Assembly: GCF_019173455.1 (NCBI RefSeq)
Contig: NZ_JADPQH010000001.1
Span: 2,014,391 to 2,078,390 of the forward strand
Direction: 5' to 3'
Source: Nesterenkonia sp. Act20
GTDB lineage: Bacteria > Actinomycetota > Actinomycetes > Actinomycetales > Micrococcaceae
Length of the DNA stretch: 64,000 bases
The notes beneath the pieces are model-generated. The model was not told the DNA's origin, did no database searches, and was given only the letters and a program-made list of their open reading frames with translations. Positions 1 through 7,709 of this stretch are shown piece after piece. Within the stretch, counting starts at the first letter, position 1; each line of letters starts with the position of its first letter. The translations under genes and the position numbers were made by a program.

Positions 1-202
1 GCCGATCCATCAGCTGCTCCAGCACTCGGCCGATCGCGGCCACCTCGGGCTCGTCGTCGAGCGCCTGGGCCAGTGAGGCGGCGCGGATGGTCTCGTCCTC
101 GGGGGAGTAGATCACCACGATCGCGCCCAGGCCCTCAAGGGACGCCGAGCACCAGCGGAGTTCGGGCAGGTTGGACTCCGGCGGGAGTGGCGCATCAGTC
201 AT
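1..202 (-). CDS. Hypothetical protein, N-terminal part, cut by window edge
   Basis: An open frame runs from an ATG at 202-200 off the left edge without a stop, giving 67 codons. The visible N-terminus is rich in Leu, Glu and Asp and has a stretch resembling a short alpha/beta domain (GAIVVIYSPEDETI). I recognise no family. Codon positions look coding, with G/C-rich third positions as in the neighbours. It points away from the DUF3073 gene, so 203-479 is a divergent intergenic region. Confidence 0.5.
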   Translation of the reverse strand, partial: MTDAPLPPESNLPELRWCSASLEGLGAIVVIYSPEDETIRAASLAQALDDEPEVAAIGRVLEQLMDR

Positions 203-479
203 AGAGCGAATTCTCCACCGCCCGGCCAGCCAGGTCCACCTGGGCAGCGGACCTGTGGAGGAGCGGAACAGAGTGCGCCCTCGCGGCGTTGAAGCAGAAG
301 ACTGATCCTGGGAAAGTCTCGCCGCTGTGTGATCGTGATGACCTCCAGCGGACATTCGACGACGGAGTAGGGCCAGTCATGTTAACCTAGTGAGCACGAA
401 CTACTTTTAAACAGCTGATCCCGCGATGAGCCCTGCCCGGCGTCGTAGAGGACACGAGAAGACAGAGGGGGTCTCGCTT

Positions 480-680
480 ATGGGGCGTGGCCGTCAGAAG
501 GCGAAAGCTACGAAGCAGGCTCGGGAGATCAAGTACTACACTCCGGACACCGACCTGACCGCTCTCGAGAGGGAGCTCGCCAAGACCCGCGGTGACGTGG
601 ACACTCCAGTCCGATCGCGACCGGATGCTGAAGAGCGCAGCAGCAGCTTTGACCCGTACGAGGATAAGTACGGGCGCTGA
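480..680 (+). CDS. DUF3073 family small protein
   Basis: This 66-residue protein starts MGRGRQKAKATKQAREIKYY and continues with a TDLTALERELA motif, the recognisable signature of the actinobacterial DUF3073 family. The N-terminal third is strongly basic and the C-terminus is acidic and polar. It has no signal peptide or membrane segment. The function is unknown; the basic start would allow nucleic-acid binding, which is only inference. I chose the ATG at 480 over an upstream in-frame ATG at 426 because family members begin at MGRGRQK and a GAGGGGG ribosome-binding site sits about 8 bases before it. The sirtuin gene starts 3 bp after its stop, so the two are probably co-transcribed. Confidence 0.85.
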   Translation: MGRGRQKAKATKQAREIKYYTPDTDLTALERELAKTRGDVDTPVRSRPDAEERSSSFDPYEDKYGR

Positions 681-683
681 CCC

Positions 684-1628
684 GTGACTGAGCCCACCTC
701 TGAGGCCTTCACGAAGCCTGTCGAGAACGCGCACAGAGCAGCGCTGCGTTCCATCGCTCGAGTCGTCGAGGACACCGCCGAGCCGCAGCCGGACGAGGTT
801 GCACGGGAAGGCATCCGCGCGATGCTGGACTCCGGCAACGTCCTTGTCGTCACCGGCGCAGGCGTCTCCACCGACTCCGGCATACCTGACTATCGCGGTC
901 CCCAGGGCTCCCTGCACCGGCACCGCCCGATGACCTACCAGGAGTTCCAGCATGACCCCGCGGCGCGCCGTCGCTATTGGGCTCGCGGGTTTGTGGGCTG
1001 GCGTCAGATGCACCGCGCTGATCCGAATGAAGCGCATTCACTCCTTGCGAAGTGGCAGTCGGACGGCCTGATCAGTGGGCTGATCACCCAGAACGTCGAC
1101 GGTCTCCACCGCGCCGCCGGTTCAGATCCGGTGATCGCACTCCATGGCGACATGGACTCGGTCATCTGTCTGAACTGCGGCAACCGCGAGACGCGCTCCT
1201 CCATGGACTCCCGGCTGCAGGAGGCAAACCCCGGCTACGCCGAGGCTGCCTTCGCCGCCGCGGAGAACGTCAACCCCGACGGCGACGTCACCCTGGATCA
1301 GTCCTGGGTGGAGAAGTTCCACATGATTACCTGCCTGGTCTGCGGCTCGGACAGGCTGAAGCCCGACGTCGTCTACTTCGGCGAATCCGTCCCCGCCGAG
1401 CGCAAGGCCGCGGTGGATGAGCTGGTCACCGCTTCCTCCGCACTTCTGGTCGTGGGCAGCTCCATGGCGGTGATGAGCGGGTTCAAGATCGCACTCACCA
1501 TGCACCAGTCGAACCGCGCGATCGGTGTGATCAATGGCGGACCGTCCCGCGCAGACGCGAAGGCTGATTGGCGCTGGCGCACCCGCATCACTCCCGCGCT
1601 GGAAGAGCTCGACGCGCTTCTGCACTGA
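684..1628 (+). CDS. Sir2-family NAD-dependent protein deacylase (sirtuin)
   Basis: Sirtuins remove acyl groups from lysines using NAD+. The 314-residue protein has the family motifs in order: the NAD-binding GAGVSTDSGIPDYRGPQG (58-75), TQNVDG (135-140), the catalytic histidine in LHGD (His154), two zinc-binding CxxC pairs (Cys162/165 and Cys217/220) and VVGSSMAV near the end. The segment between the two CxxC pairs is about 50 residues, longer than in compact bacterial sirtuins, and acidic. A 50-residue N-terminal helix-rich extension precedes the catalytic core. It starts with GTG 3 bp after the DUF3073 stop. A role with the acetyl-CoA synthetase of this window is plausible, since Acs is a classic sirtuin substrate, but the genes are 30 kb apart. 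Confidence 0.93.
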   Translation: MTEPTSEAFTKPVENAHRAALRSIARVVEDTAEPQPDEVAREGIRAMLDSGNVLVVTGAGVSTDSGIPDYRGPQGSLHRHRPMTYQEFQHDPAARRRYWARGFVGWRQMHRADPNEAHSLLAKWQSDGLISGLITQNVDGLHRAAGSDPVIALHGDMDSVICLNCGNRETRSSMDSRLQEANPGYAEAAFAAAENVNPDGDVTLDQSWVEKFHMITCLVCGSDRLKPDVVYFGESVPAERKAAVDELVTASSALLVVGSSMAVMSGFKIALTMHQSNRAIGVINGGPSRADAKADWRWRTRITPALEELDALLH

Positions 1629-1649
1629 CCTGGAAGGATTCCGCGAGGT

Positions 1650-1681
1650 AGTTACTTTACCGTACGTATAGTATAGTAACT
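1650..1681. promoter_or_regulatory. TetR-type operator palindrome over the MFS promoter
   Basis: A 32-bp near-perfect inverted repeat has identical 7-bp ends (AGTTACT/AGTAACT) and a GTACGTA-type centre. It ends only 3 bp before the GTG at 1685 of the efflux gene and covers a good -10 candidate (TATAGT, 1672-1677). Because a TetR-family gene lies immediately after the pump, this is very probably its autoregulated operator. The position leaves no room for a conventional ribosome-binding site, so the mRNA may be leaderless. Confidence 0.8.
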
Positions 1682-1684
1682 CCG

Positions 1685-3226
1685 GTGATGACCCTTCCTT
1701 CTTTGCATGCCTCGCTCGGCCACACGCTCACCGCGTGGCAGCGCTGGACCATGCTCGCCATCGTCTCCTCGGCCCTGCTGCTGATCGCCCTGGACAACAC
1801 GATCCTCTACACCGCGCTGCCCACGCTCACCGCGGAGCTCGGGGCCTCGTCGTCGGCGCAGCTGTGGATCATCAATGCGTATCCGCTGGTCATCGCCGGG
1901 CTGTTGCCCGGCTCCGGCGCGCTGGGGGACCGGTTCGGGCATAAGCGCATCTTCCAGGTCGGGCTCGGAATCTTCGGTGTGGCCTCGACACTGGCGGCGT
2001 TCTCCGGCAGCTCCGAGATGCTCATCGCCTCCCGTGCTCTGCTGGCCGTGGGAGCCGCCGCGATGATGCCCGCGACGCTCGCGCTGATCCGGCTCACCTT
2101 CGCCGTGGAGCGGGAGCGTAACCTCGCCATCGCCATCTGGGCCGCCGTCGCCACGGTGGGCATGGCGCTGGGGCCCATCGTCTCCGGGGTGCTGCTGGAG
2201 TTCTTCTGGTGGGGCTCGGTCTTCCTGGTCAACGTGCCGATCGTCGTCGCCGCGCTGGTGCTGATGCTCGTGGTGGGTCCGGCGAACATCGCCAATCCAC
2301 GCCGCCGCTGGGACTGGCTGTCCTCCGCGCAGGTCATGGTCGGGCTCACCGCCGCCGTGCTGGCCATCAAGACCATCGCCGCGACCCCGGTGAACTGGCC
2401 GCTCTTCCTGATCTCCGCGGTGGTCGCCGTCGTCCTGCTCACCGTGTTCGGCCGGAGGCAGGTGCGGCTCAACCGCACCTCCGAGCCGCTGGTGGACTTC
2501 ACCATCTTCCGCAACCGCGGGTTCAGCGGCGGCGTCATCGCCGCCGGGGCCAGCATCTTCGCCATCGTCGGCGTCCAGCTCGGCACCACTCAGCGCTTCC
2601 AGCTGGTGGAGGGCTTCAGCCCGCTCGACGCCGGCCTGATCGTCTCGGCGCTGGCCGTGGGCTCCATGCCCTTCGCGCTCTTCGGCGGCGCGATCCTGCA
2701 CCGCTCCGGCCTGCTCACGCTGATCGGCGGCGGCATGGCACTTGCAGCCGTGGGCGCGGGTGGAGCCATCTTCGCCACACTCGAGGATTCCCTGCTCTGG
2801 CTGGTGATCAGCTTCGGTGTGCTCGGCGCCGGACTGGGCGCTTCCATGTCGGTGGCCTCCACCGCGATCATGGGCAACGTCCCGCCGCGCCGCGCCGGAA
2901 TGGCCGCCTCCATCGAGGAGGTCTCCTACGAGTTCGGCGGACTCGTCGGCGTGGCCCTGCTGGGCAGCCTGATCACCTTCGTCTACACCCGGGTGCTGGT
3001 CCTGCCCGCCGGCACAGAGGAGTTCAGCGGCCAGGCCCCGGCAGCGGTGCTTGAATCCGGGAACGCTCCCGCGATGGCGGCGGCCGCCGAGGCCTTCGAC
3101 ACCGCTTATCTTGCGGTGCTGATCGGCGTCGCCGTGGTCATGCTGCTCGCCACGATCGCCTCAGGCTGGATGCTGCGCCGGTACACTCCGGGCAGCGAAT
3201 CCCAGGCCTACCCCGGAAACCACTGA
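1685..3226 (+). CDS. MFS drug/multi-substrate efflux transporter, 14-TM DHA2 (EmrB/QacA) type
   Basis: This 513-residue integral membrane protein probably exports hydrophobic or cationic compounds using the proton gradient. The first helix carries the DHA2 signature LIALDNTILYTALPTL, followed by the loop motif GALGDRFGHKRIF. About fourteen hydrophobic segments can be counted, and a periplasmic loop near residues 440-470 is rich in Ala, Pro and Glu. The frame opens with GTG-ATG (1685 or 1688). No Shine-Dalgarno is available upstream because the operator palindrome ends at 1681, so the message is probably leaderless. The TetR gene follows 16 bp after the stop. The substrate cannot be read from sequence. 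Confidence 0.9.
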   Translation: MMTLPSLHASLGHTLTAWQRWTMLAIVSSALLLIALDNTILYTALPTLTAELGASSSAQLWIINAYPLVIAGLLPGSGALGDRFGHKRIFQVGLGIFGVASTLAAFSGSSEMLIASRALLAVGAAAMMPATLALIRLTFAVERERNLAIAIWAAVATVGMALGPIVSGVLLEFFWWGSVFLVNVPIVVAALVLMLVVGPANIANPRRRWDWLSSAQVMVGLTAAVLAIKTIAATPVNWPLFLISAVVAVVLLTVFGRRQVRLNRTSEPLVDFTIFRNRGFSGGVIAAGASIFAIVGVQLGTTQRFQLVEGFSPLDAGLIVSALAVGSMPFALFGGAILHRSGLLTLIGGGMALAAVGAGGAIFATLEDSLLWLVISFGVLGAGLGASMSVASTAIMGNVPPRRAGMAASIEEVSYEFGGLVGVALLGSLITFVYTRVLVLPAGTEEFSGQAPAAVLESGNAPAMAAAAEAFDTAYLAVLIGVAVVMLLATIASGWMLRRYTPGSESQAYPGNH

Positions 3227-3242
3227 GCGGAGACCCAGCACT

Positions 3243-3869
3243 GTGCGCCCCTCCAAACGTCACGAGATCCTCGACGCCGCGACCCGTGTGGTCCAGCGCG
3301 ACGGCGTGACCACGCTGACCTACGAATCCGTGGCCGCAGAGGCCGGGATGACCAAGGGTGGGCTGCTCTACCACTTCCCCTCCCGGGAGGAGCTGCTGCT
3401 GGAACTGCACCGTCACGTGGCGGCGCAGTGGGAGCGGTCCCTGGAGGCGCAGGCGGGCGGGACTGCAGATGAGCTCACTTGGGATGAACGCTTCCGGGCC
3501 TTCGTTCGGCTCTCGCAGAATCCCGACCGCGCCGAGCTGCTGCTCATGCTGGAGGCCTCCGAGGACCCGGTGGCCAACGCTGCCTGGGATGAGGTCTACG
3601 CTCGTTGGGCCCCGCAGCCGCCGGCGCCCCCGGAGTCTCAGGACCAGGCCGACGACGACGCCGCGGAAGCCGCCGCGGTCCAGCGCTTCATCGCGCGGCT
3701 CGCCGCGGACGGGCTGTGGTTCTACGAGGCGCTCTCCACTGAAGGCCTGGATGTGCGGATGCGCGAGCGAGTCACGGAGGAGATCATCGCGCTGGCGCAG
3801 AGAGCTGAGGCGCTGGCGGCGTCGAGCGGTGATGACCCTGCGGCCCGCAGCGCCGACTCCACCGAGTAG
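3243..3869 (+). CDS. TetR/AcrR-family transcriptional regulator
   Basis: This 208-residue protein has a standard TetR N-terminal helix-turn-helix (about residues 5-50), with the motif ATRVVQRDGVTTLTYESVA followed by MTKGGLLYHFPSREELL. The remaining 150 residues form the variable helical ligand-binding domain, with an acidic, proline-containing insert (PPAPPESQDQADDDAAEAA). It starts with GTG after a GGAG. It lies 16 bp after the efflux gene in the same direction and most likely represses it through the palindrome at 1650-1681. The LysE gene follows 9 bp later, so all three may form one transcript. The inducer is unknown. Confidence 0.92.
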   Translation: MRPSKRHEILDAATRVVQRDGVTTLTYESVAAEAGMTKGGLLYHFPSREELLLELHRHVAAQWERSLEAQAGGTADELTWDERFRAFVRLSQNPDRAELLLMLEASEDPVANAAWDEVYARWAPQPPAPPESQDQADDDAAEAAAVQRFIARLAADGLWFYEALSTEGLDVRMRERVTEEIIALAQRAEALAASSGDDPAARSADSTE

Positions 3870-3878
3870 TCTCTTTCA

Positions 3879-4490
3879 GTGGCGATTCTCTCTCTGATCT
3901 TCTTCGTGATGGCCGGCGCCGGCACTCCGGGGCCGAACAACACCATTGTGATGGCCTCCGGTGCCGCCTACGGGTTCAAGCGCACCCTGCGCGCGATCCT
4001 CGGCGTGAATGTCGGCTTCCCGTCCATGGTGCTGCTGGTCGGGATCGGGCTGGGTCAGGTGCTCGATCAGTGGCCGGTCATCTTGGACATCCTGCGCCCG
4101 ATCGGCATCCTCTACCTGCTCTGGCTCGCGTTCAAGATCGCCACGGGACCCACGGACCTGCGGCTCAAGCAGGAGGCCAAGCCACCCGGGTTCGTGCAGA
4201 TGGCGCTGTTCCAGTTCGTGAATCCCAAAGCGTGGACCCTCTCCGTGGCGGCGCTGAGCACCTTCACCGGCTTCTGGGACTCCTTCCTGGCGGAGGTCGC
4301 CGTGATCGCCCTGGTGGCCGTGTGCTTCGGCGCTCCCTTCACCGTGGCCTGGACGCTGCTCGGCGTCGGCGCCGGCAAGGTGATCTCCCAGCCGAAGCAC
4401 ATGCTCATCTTCAACGTGGTGATGGCGGTCCTGCTGGTCATCTCGGTGGTCCCCGCGATGATCGACACCTGGCAATCCCTGCCCCTGTAG
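3879..4490 (+). CDS. LysE/RhtB-family exporter
   Basis: This 203-residue membrane protein belongs to the LysE/RhtB amino-acid exporter superfamily, whose members extrude amino acids or analogues. It has the expected N-terminal TPGPNN motif (residues 14-19) and about six hydrophobic segments. It starts with GTG 9 bp after the TetR stop and is probably part of the MFS-tetR transcription unit, so the operator may control two different exporters. It converges on the ECF ATPase gene; the 40 bp between them contain only a weak TAGTCT/AGACTA hairpin. The substrate is not predictable. Confidence 0.88.
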   Translation: MAILSLIFFVMAGAGTPGPNNTIVMASGAAYGFKRTLRAILGVNVGFPSMVLLVGIGLGQVLDQWPVILDILRPIGILYLLWLAFKIATGPTDLRLKQEAKPPGFVQMALFQFVNPKAWTLSVAALSTFTGFWDSFLAEVAVIALVAVCFGAPFTVAWTLLGVGAGKVISQPKHMLIFNVVMAVLLVISVVPAMIDTWQSLPL

Positions 4491-4530
4491 TCTTGCCAGC
4501 CTCCTGCGCACCGCAGACTAGAAAGACCGG

Positions 4531-6012
4531 TCAGGAATGTGGGTGCAGTCGTCCCGCGCGCAGCGTCCACCGGTGATTACTGATCTCTGCTGCCCAGCGC
4601 CGATCATGGGTCGACACCAGCACGGCTCCTCCTGCGGCGGTGAATCCACGCAGCAATCGACTCAACCGTTCCATCCCGGGGGCATCCCGACCAAGCGTGG
4701 GCTCGTCGAGCAGCAACACCGCAGGCCGCAGGAGCAGAGCGGAGGCGATGACGCAGTCTTTGCGCTGCGCGGGCTGCAAGTCGTAGGGGTGGTCTTCGGA
4801 GTGCTGGGTCAGGTCGGCGGCCTCCAGCACCTGTGCCACGTCGAGCTCCCGCTCTGCGCGCGCCTGCTTGCGAGCATCCCTGCCCAGTCGACGACCACCA
4901 GTACTCAGCGGCACGGCGCGCCGCAGCTCGCCAATGACCGTGGAGGCGGAGATCTGATCTCCCGGGTCCTGCCCAACCCAGGCCAGATGTGCTGCTCGCA
5001 CATGCGCGGGTGCCGAGGCGAGATCCACGCCCGCAACCCCGGTCACTTCGGCGTCCGGCTCCGCCGGCACCAGGCCTGCGAGGGCGCCGAGCAGGGTGGA
5101 CTTTCCGGAGCCGTTCGCGCCCAGCAGCACGGTGGTCTCGCCGGGTCGCAGGTCAAGGTCGATACCGTCCAGAACGTAAGTCTCTTCGCGGCGCACTGAC
5201 AGCTCCCGGACGCGAAGCGCCGGCGGAGAATCGAGGTTCTCCGCTGATTCTGCGACCACAGAGTCAGGGACCACCGCCTCACCGCGCGCGTTCCAGATGC
5301 CCCGGCAGTGAAGCTGGGCCTCCGTCAGGTCCCCCGGATGGTTGCTTTCTGGGTTCGAGACGATGGTTCCCTGATCCAGGAACAGCACGAGATCACATTC
5401 CGCAGAGAGTTCGTCATGCTGATGCCCGGTGAGCAGCACTGCGCCACCGGCAGCGCGAAACTCGCGCATGGACCGGGCCAGGCGGCGTCGTGCGCTGTGG
5501 TCCAGTGATTGAGAGGGCTGATCCAACACCAGCACGCCTGGGCCCAGGGTGAGCAGCCCGGCCAGGGCGGTGAGCTGGCGTTCCCCGCCGGAGAGTGTTG
5601 AGAGCGCGCGCTCGGCCAGTGCTTCGATGCCGAGAGATTCGAGGCTGGACGCGGCGCGATCTAGGCAGTCCTGCAGCGGCAGACCGATCAGTCGCCCCGG
5701 CAGCGCCGCCTCCTCGCGGACCGTGCGGGTCAGGCCGGTCAGCTGGGCCTCCGGGTCATCGCCGAGCATGCCGATCCCCGCGCCGTCGAGGATCCGGGTG
5801 CCCGTGGCGTGGCCGTGTTCGCCGAGGAGTCCCGCTGCGGCGCGGGCCAGTGTGGAGGTGCCCGCCCCCTGCGGTCCGAGCACGGCCACGGCCTCCCCGG
5901 GGCGCAGGACCAGGTCGATGTCGCGCAGGGACGGCCCGTCGGCGCCCCGGTAGGTGAAGCTGAACCCGCCCAAGCTGAGCAGCGGCATGGCCTGCGGGGA
6001 GTTGTCAGGCAT
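4531..6012 (-). CDS. ECF transporter ATPase, fused double NBD with one degenerate ATP site
   Basis: A 493-residue fusion of two ABC nucleotide-binding domains, the energising subunit of an ECF vitamin/nucleoside-type importer. In NBD1 (10-220) Walker A reads GPQGAGTST (46-54), with Thr52 where lysine is expected, and the Walker B catalytic Glu is replaced (D164, Q165), but its signature LSGGE (140-144) is intact. NBD2 (265-480) has a normal Walker A (GANGSGKST, 298-306) and D436/E437, but a broken signature (LQPAQ, 412-416). One composite site (NBD2 Walker motifs with NBD1 signature) should therefore hydrolyse ATP while the other is dead. The gene overlaps the EcfT stop by 8 bp and is last in the minus-strand operon. 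Confidence 0.9.
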   Translation of the reverse strand: MPDNSPQAMPLLSLGGFSFTYRGADGPSLRDIDLVLRPGEAVAVLGPQGAGTSTLARAAAGLLGEHGHATGTRILDGAGIGMLGDDPEAQLTGLTRTVREEAALPGRLIGLPLQDCLDRAASSLESLGIEALAERALSTLSGGERQLTALAGLLTLGPGVLVLDQPSQSLDHSARRRLARSMREFRAAGGAVLLTGHQHDELSAECDLVLFLDQGTIVSNPESNHPGDLTEAQLHCRGIWNARGEAVVPDSVVAESAENLDSPPALRVRELSVRREETYVLDGIDLDLRPGETTVLLGANGSGKSTLLGALAGLVPAEPDAEVTGVAGVDLASAPAHVRAAHLAWVGQDPGDQISASTVIGELRRAVPLSTGGRRLGRDARKQARAERELDVAQVLEAADLTQHSEDHPYDLQPAQRKDCVIASALLLRPAVLLLDEPTLGRDAPGMERLSRLLRGFTAAGGAVLVSTHDRRWAAEISNHRWTLRAGRLHPHS

Positions 6013-6787
6013 CGGAGAGCCCCATCAGATCAGTGGCGGCGGGCAGCGGCAGCAGCCCGGCGAGCGAAGCGCAGACCAGAGACACCGAGAAGAGGACGGC
6101 TCCCCAACGCAGCGCCCGCTGCGTGGTCCCCTGGGGGTAGAACTGGGCCGGGGTGGGTTGGGAGGTCTCGCCGAAGCCACGCTGGACCAGGGCGTCGTGA
6201 CGCTGGTCCAGCTGAGTGATCGCCGTGACGAGCAGTCCGGTGAGCACCCCGGCGAGCAGGCGCAGCCGCACCAGGAGCCGGCTGGTGTCCCAGCCTCGCG
6301 CGGCGCGGGCAGCCAGGGCGGCGCGGACCTGGTGCTGGGCAAGCGGGATGAGGCTCAGGGCCGCCGCGCAGACGTAGGCCAGGGCGAGCGGCACCCGCAG
6401 GGTCAGCAGTCCGTCGAAGGCACGGGAAGGATCCGAGCCGAAGGCGAAGAGCGCACAGACGGCGACCATCGCGGCCACGCGCAGCCAGAGCTGGACCGCC
6501 AGGGCGAGCCCCTCCGCGGTGACCGCAGCTGGGCCGAACTCGGCGAGGACCTGGGCCTGCTCGCCGGGGTAGAACAGTCCTTGGATGATGCCCACCATGA
6601 CCAGCATGGGTCCAGCCAGCACCAGCAGGGTCAGCGCCCAGCTGCGGAAGCGGACCCGGCGGGAGACCGCCGCCCCGACCACCGTGCACGTAAGCACGGC
6701 GGCCGGGACCAGCGGTGAGGAAATCCCGTAGACGAGCAGCAGCGCGCAGCCGAGCAGGACCAGCTCAGTGGCTGGGTGCAGCCGCAT
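6005..6787 (-). CDS. ECF transporter transmembrane component EcfT
   Basis: EcfT is the coupling membrane subunit that links the ATPases to the substrate-binding S component. The 260-residue product, starting MRLHPATELVLLGCALLLVY, has several hydrophobic segments and carries the coupling-helix motif ARAARGWDTS near residue 160, an Ala-Arg-Gly signature typical of EcfT. I chose the ATG at 6787-6785 rather than the longer frame because the extension is low-complexity and antisense to the neighbouring gene, and because EcfT proteins start just before the first helix. The start overlaps the S-component stop by 23 bp, which suggests translational coupling. Confidence 0.88.
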   Translation of the reverse strand: MRLHPATELVLLGCALLLVYGISSPLVPAAVLTCTVVGAAVSRRVRFRSWALTLLVLAGPMLVMVGIIQGLFYPGEQAQVLAEFGPAAVTAEGLALAVQLWLRVAAMVAVCALFAFGSDPSRAFDGLLTLRVPLALAYVCAAALSLIPLAQHQVRAALAARAARGWDTSRLLVRLRLLAGVLTGLLVTAITQLDQRHDALVQRGFGETSQPTPAQFYPQGTTQRALRWGAVLFSVSLVCASLAGLLPLPAATDLMGLSDA

Positions 6788-7709
6788 GCGCGGCTCCTGC
6801 AGAGCTCCGCTTACCCGAACCTCGCGCTGCGGATCGCTTGACCGCGGAATGTTCGGTGAAGGGGAATCTGCTGCGCAGCCGCTTGGGCAGGGCCGCGACC
6901 ACGATGAAGGCCAGTGCGAAGATGATGGCCTTGTCTGCGATGTCACTTCCCAGCCCCTGAATGGTGGCGGCACCCAGCATGGAGGCCCCGGCTCCCTGCA
7001 GGGCTGCGACGAGGCTGCCCGTGCCCACGCCGAGTCCGCCTCCGTAGATGAAGGCCGCGACGGGCGTGGCGATCAGACCGGTGGGGATTCCCGCGATGGC
7101 GCCAGCGATGACGGCCCACCAGATGCGGCGGAATCCGCCGAGCCGGGCGGCCCAGCCTGCGGCGGCGCCGATGAAGGCAGCCCCCGCGGTGAAGGCGATG
7201 ACCGTCGGGTTGATCGTCACGCCCCAGATGACGTTGGTCAGGATGCCGGTCAGCGCGCCGGCAGCGGGCCCTGCGATGACACCGATGATCACAGTGCCCA
7301 GGGAATCCAGATAGAGCGGGAGGGCGGTCATCGTGCCGACGACCTGCCCGGCGGCGATGTTCAGCGCGATCATCACGGGCATCAGCGCCAGCACGCTGCG
7401 CGGGATGCGGGGGAGGGCGCCGGCGGCGATCAGGGCTGCGCCGAGCAGATAGCCGACCATCACCCCGAGGGTAGTGGTGCCGAGGTCGGCGCCGAGGGTC
7501 GCGGGCTGGGTGGTGAGCACCCAGAGGTAGGTCCCGACGATGACGGCGGCCCCGGCAGTCAGCGCCAGGACGGACCAAAGTGGGGGAGCAGGGCGGAGGT
7601 GGTTGCCGGCCCGGTCTGCGGTGGTGCGGGTGGTGCGGTGCTTCGGGGTTTCTCCGGGATCCGCCGCGGTGACGGACCCCTGCCCAGAGTGCGTGTCAGT
7701 GGGGGTCAT
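6765..7709 (-). CDS. ECF transporter S component, probably nucleoside- or base-specific
   Basis: This 314-residue membrane protein has a 45-residue polar N-terminus, then six or more hydrophobic segments rich in Gly, Ala and Ile, and a basic polar tail after about residue 285. Layout and neighbours identify it as the substrate-binding S subunit of the ECF importer encoded downstream. Specificity is inferred: the gene directly upstream, overlapping by 14 bp, is a nucleoside hydrolase, which makes nucleosides or a related ribosylated compound the best guess. S components vary greatly in sequence and I do not recognise a named subfamily. The ATG at 7709-7707 is the natural start. Confidence 0.8.
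   Translation of the reverse strand: MTPTDTHSGQGSVTAADPGETPKHRTTRTTADRAGNHLRPAPPLWSVLALTAGAAVIVGTYLWVLTTQPATLGADLGTTTLGVMVGYLLGAALIAAGALPRIPRSVLALMPVMIALNIAAGQVVGTMTALPLYLDSLGTVIIGVIAGPAAGALTGILTNVIWGVTINPTVIAFTAGAAFIGAAAGWAARLGGFRRIWWAVIAGAIAGIPTGLIATPVAAFIYGGGLGVGTGSLVAALQGAGASMLGAATIQGLGSDIADKAIIFALAFIVVAALPKRLRSRFPFTEHSAVKRSAARGSGKRSSAGAAHAAAPSH

Noticed and set aside
195-380. 61-codon minus-strand open frame upstream of the DUF3073 gene
   Set aside because: It overlaps the edge gene start in another frame, is rich in Ser and Arg, and shows no domain or ribosome-binding site.
1652-2701. 349-codon antisense frame over the MFS gene
   Set aside because: Composition (Gly, Asp, Glu, Arg, Gln low complexity) is that of an antisense shadow of a high-GC membrane-protein gene.
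4488-4520. TAGTCT/AGACTA inverted repeat between lysE and ecfA
   Set aside because: Stem is only 6 bp with a 21-base loop and no T-run, too weak to call a terminator.
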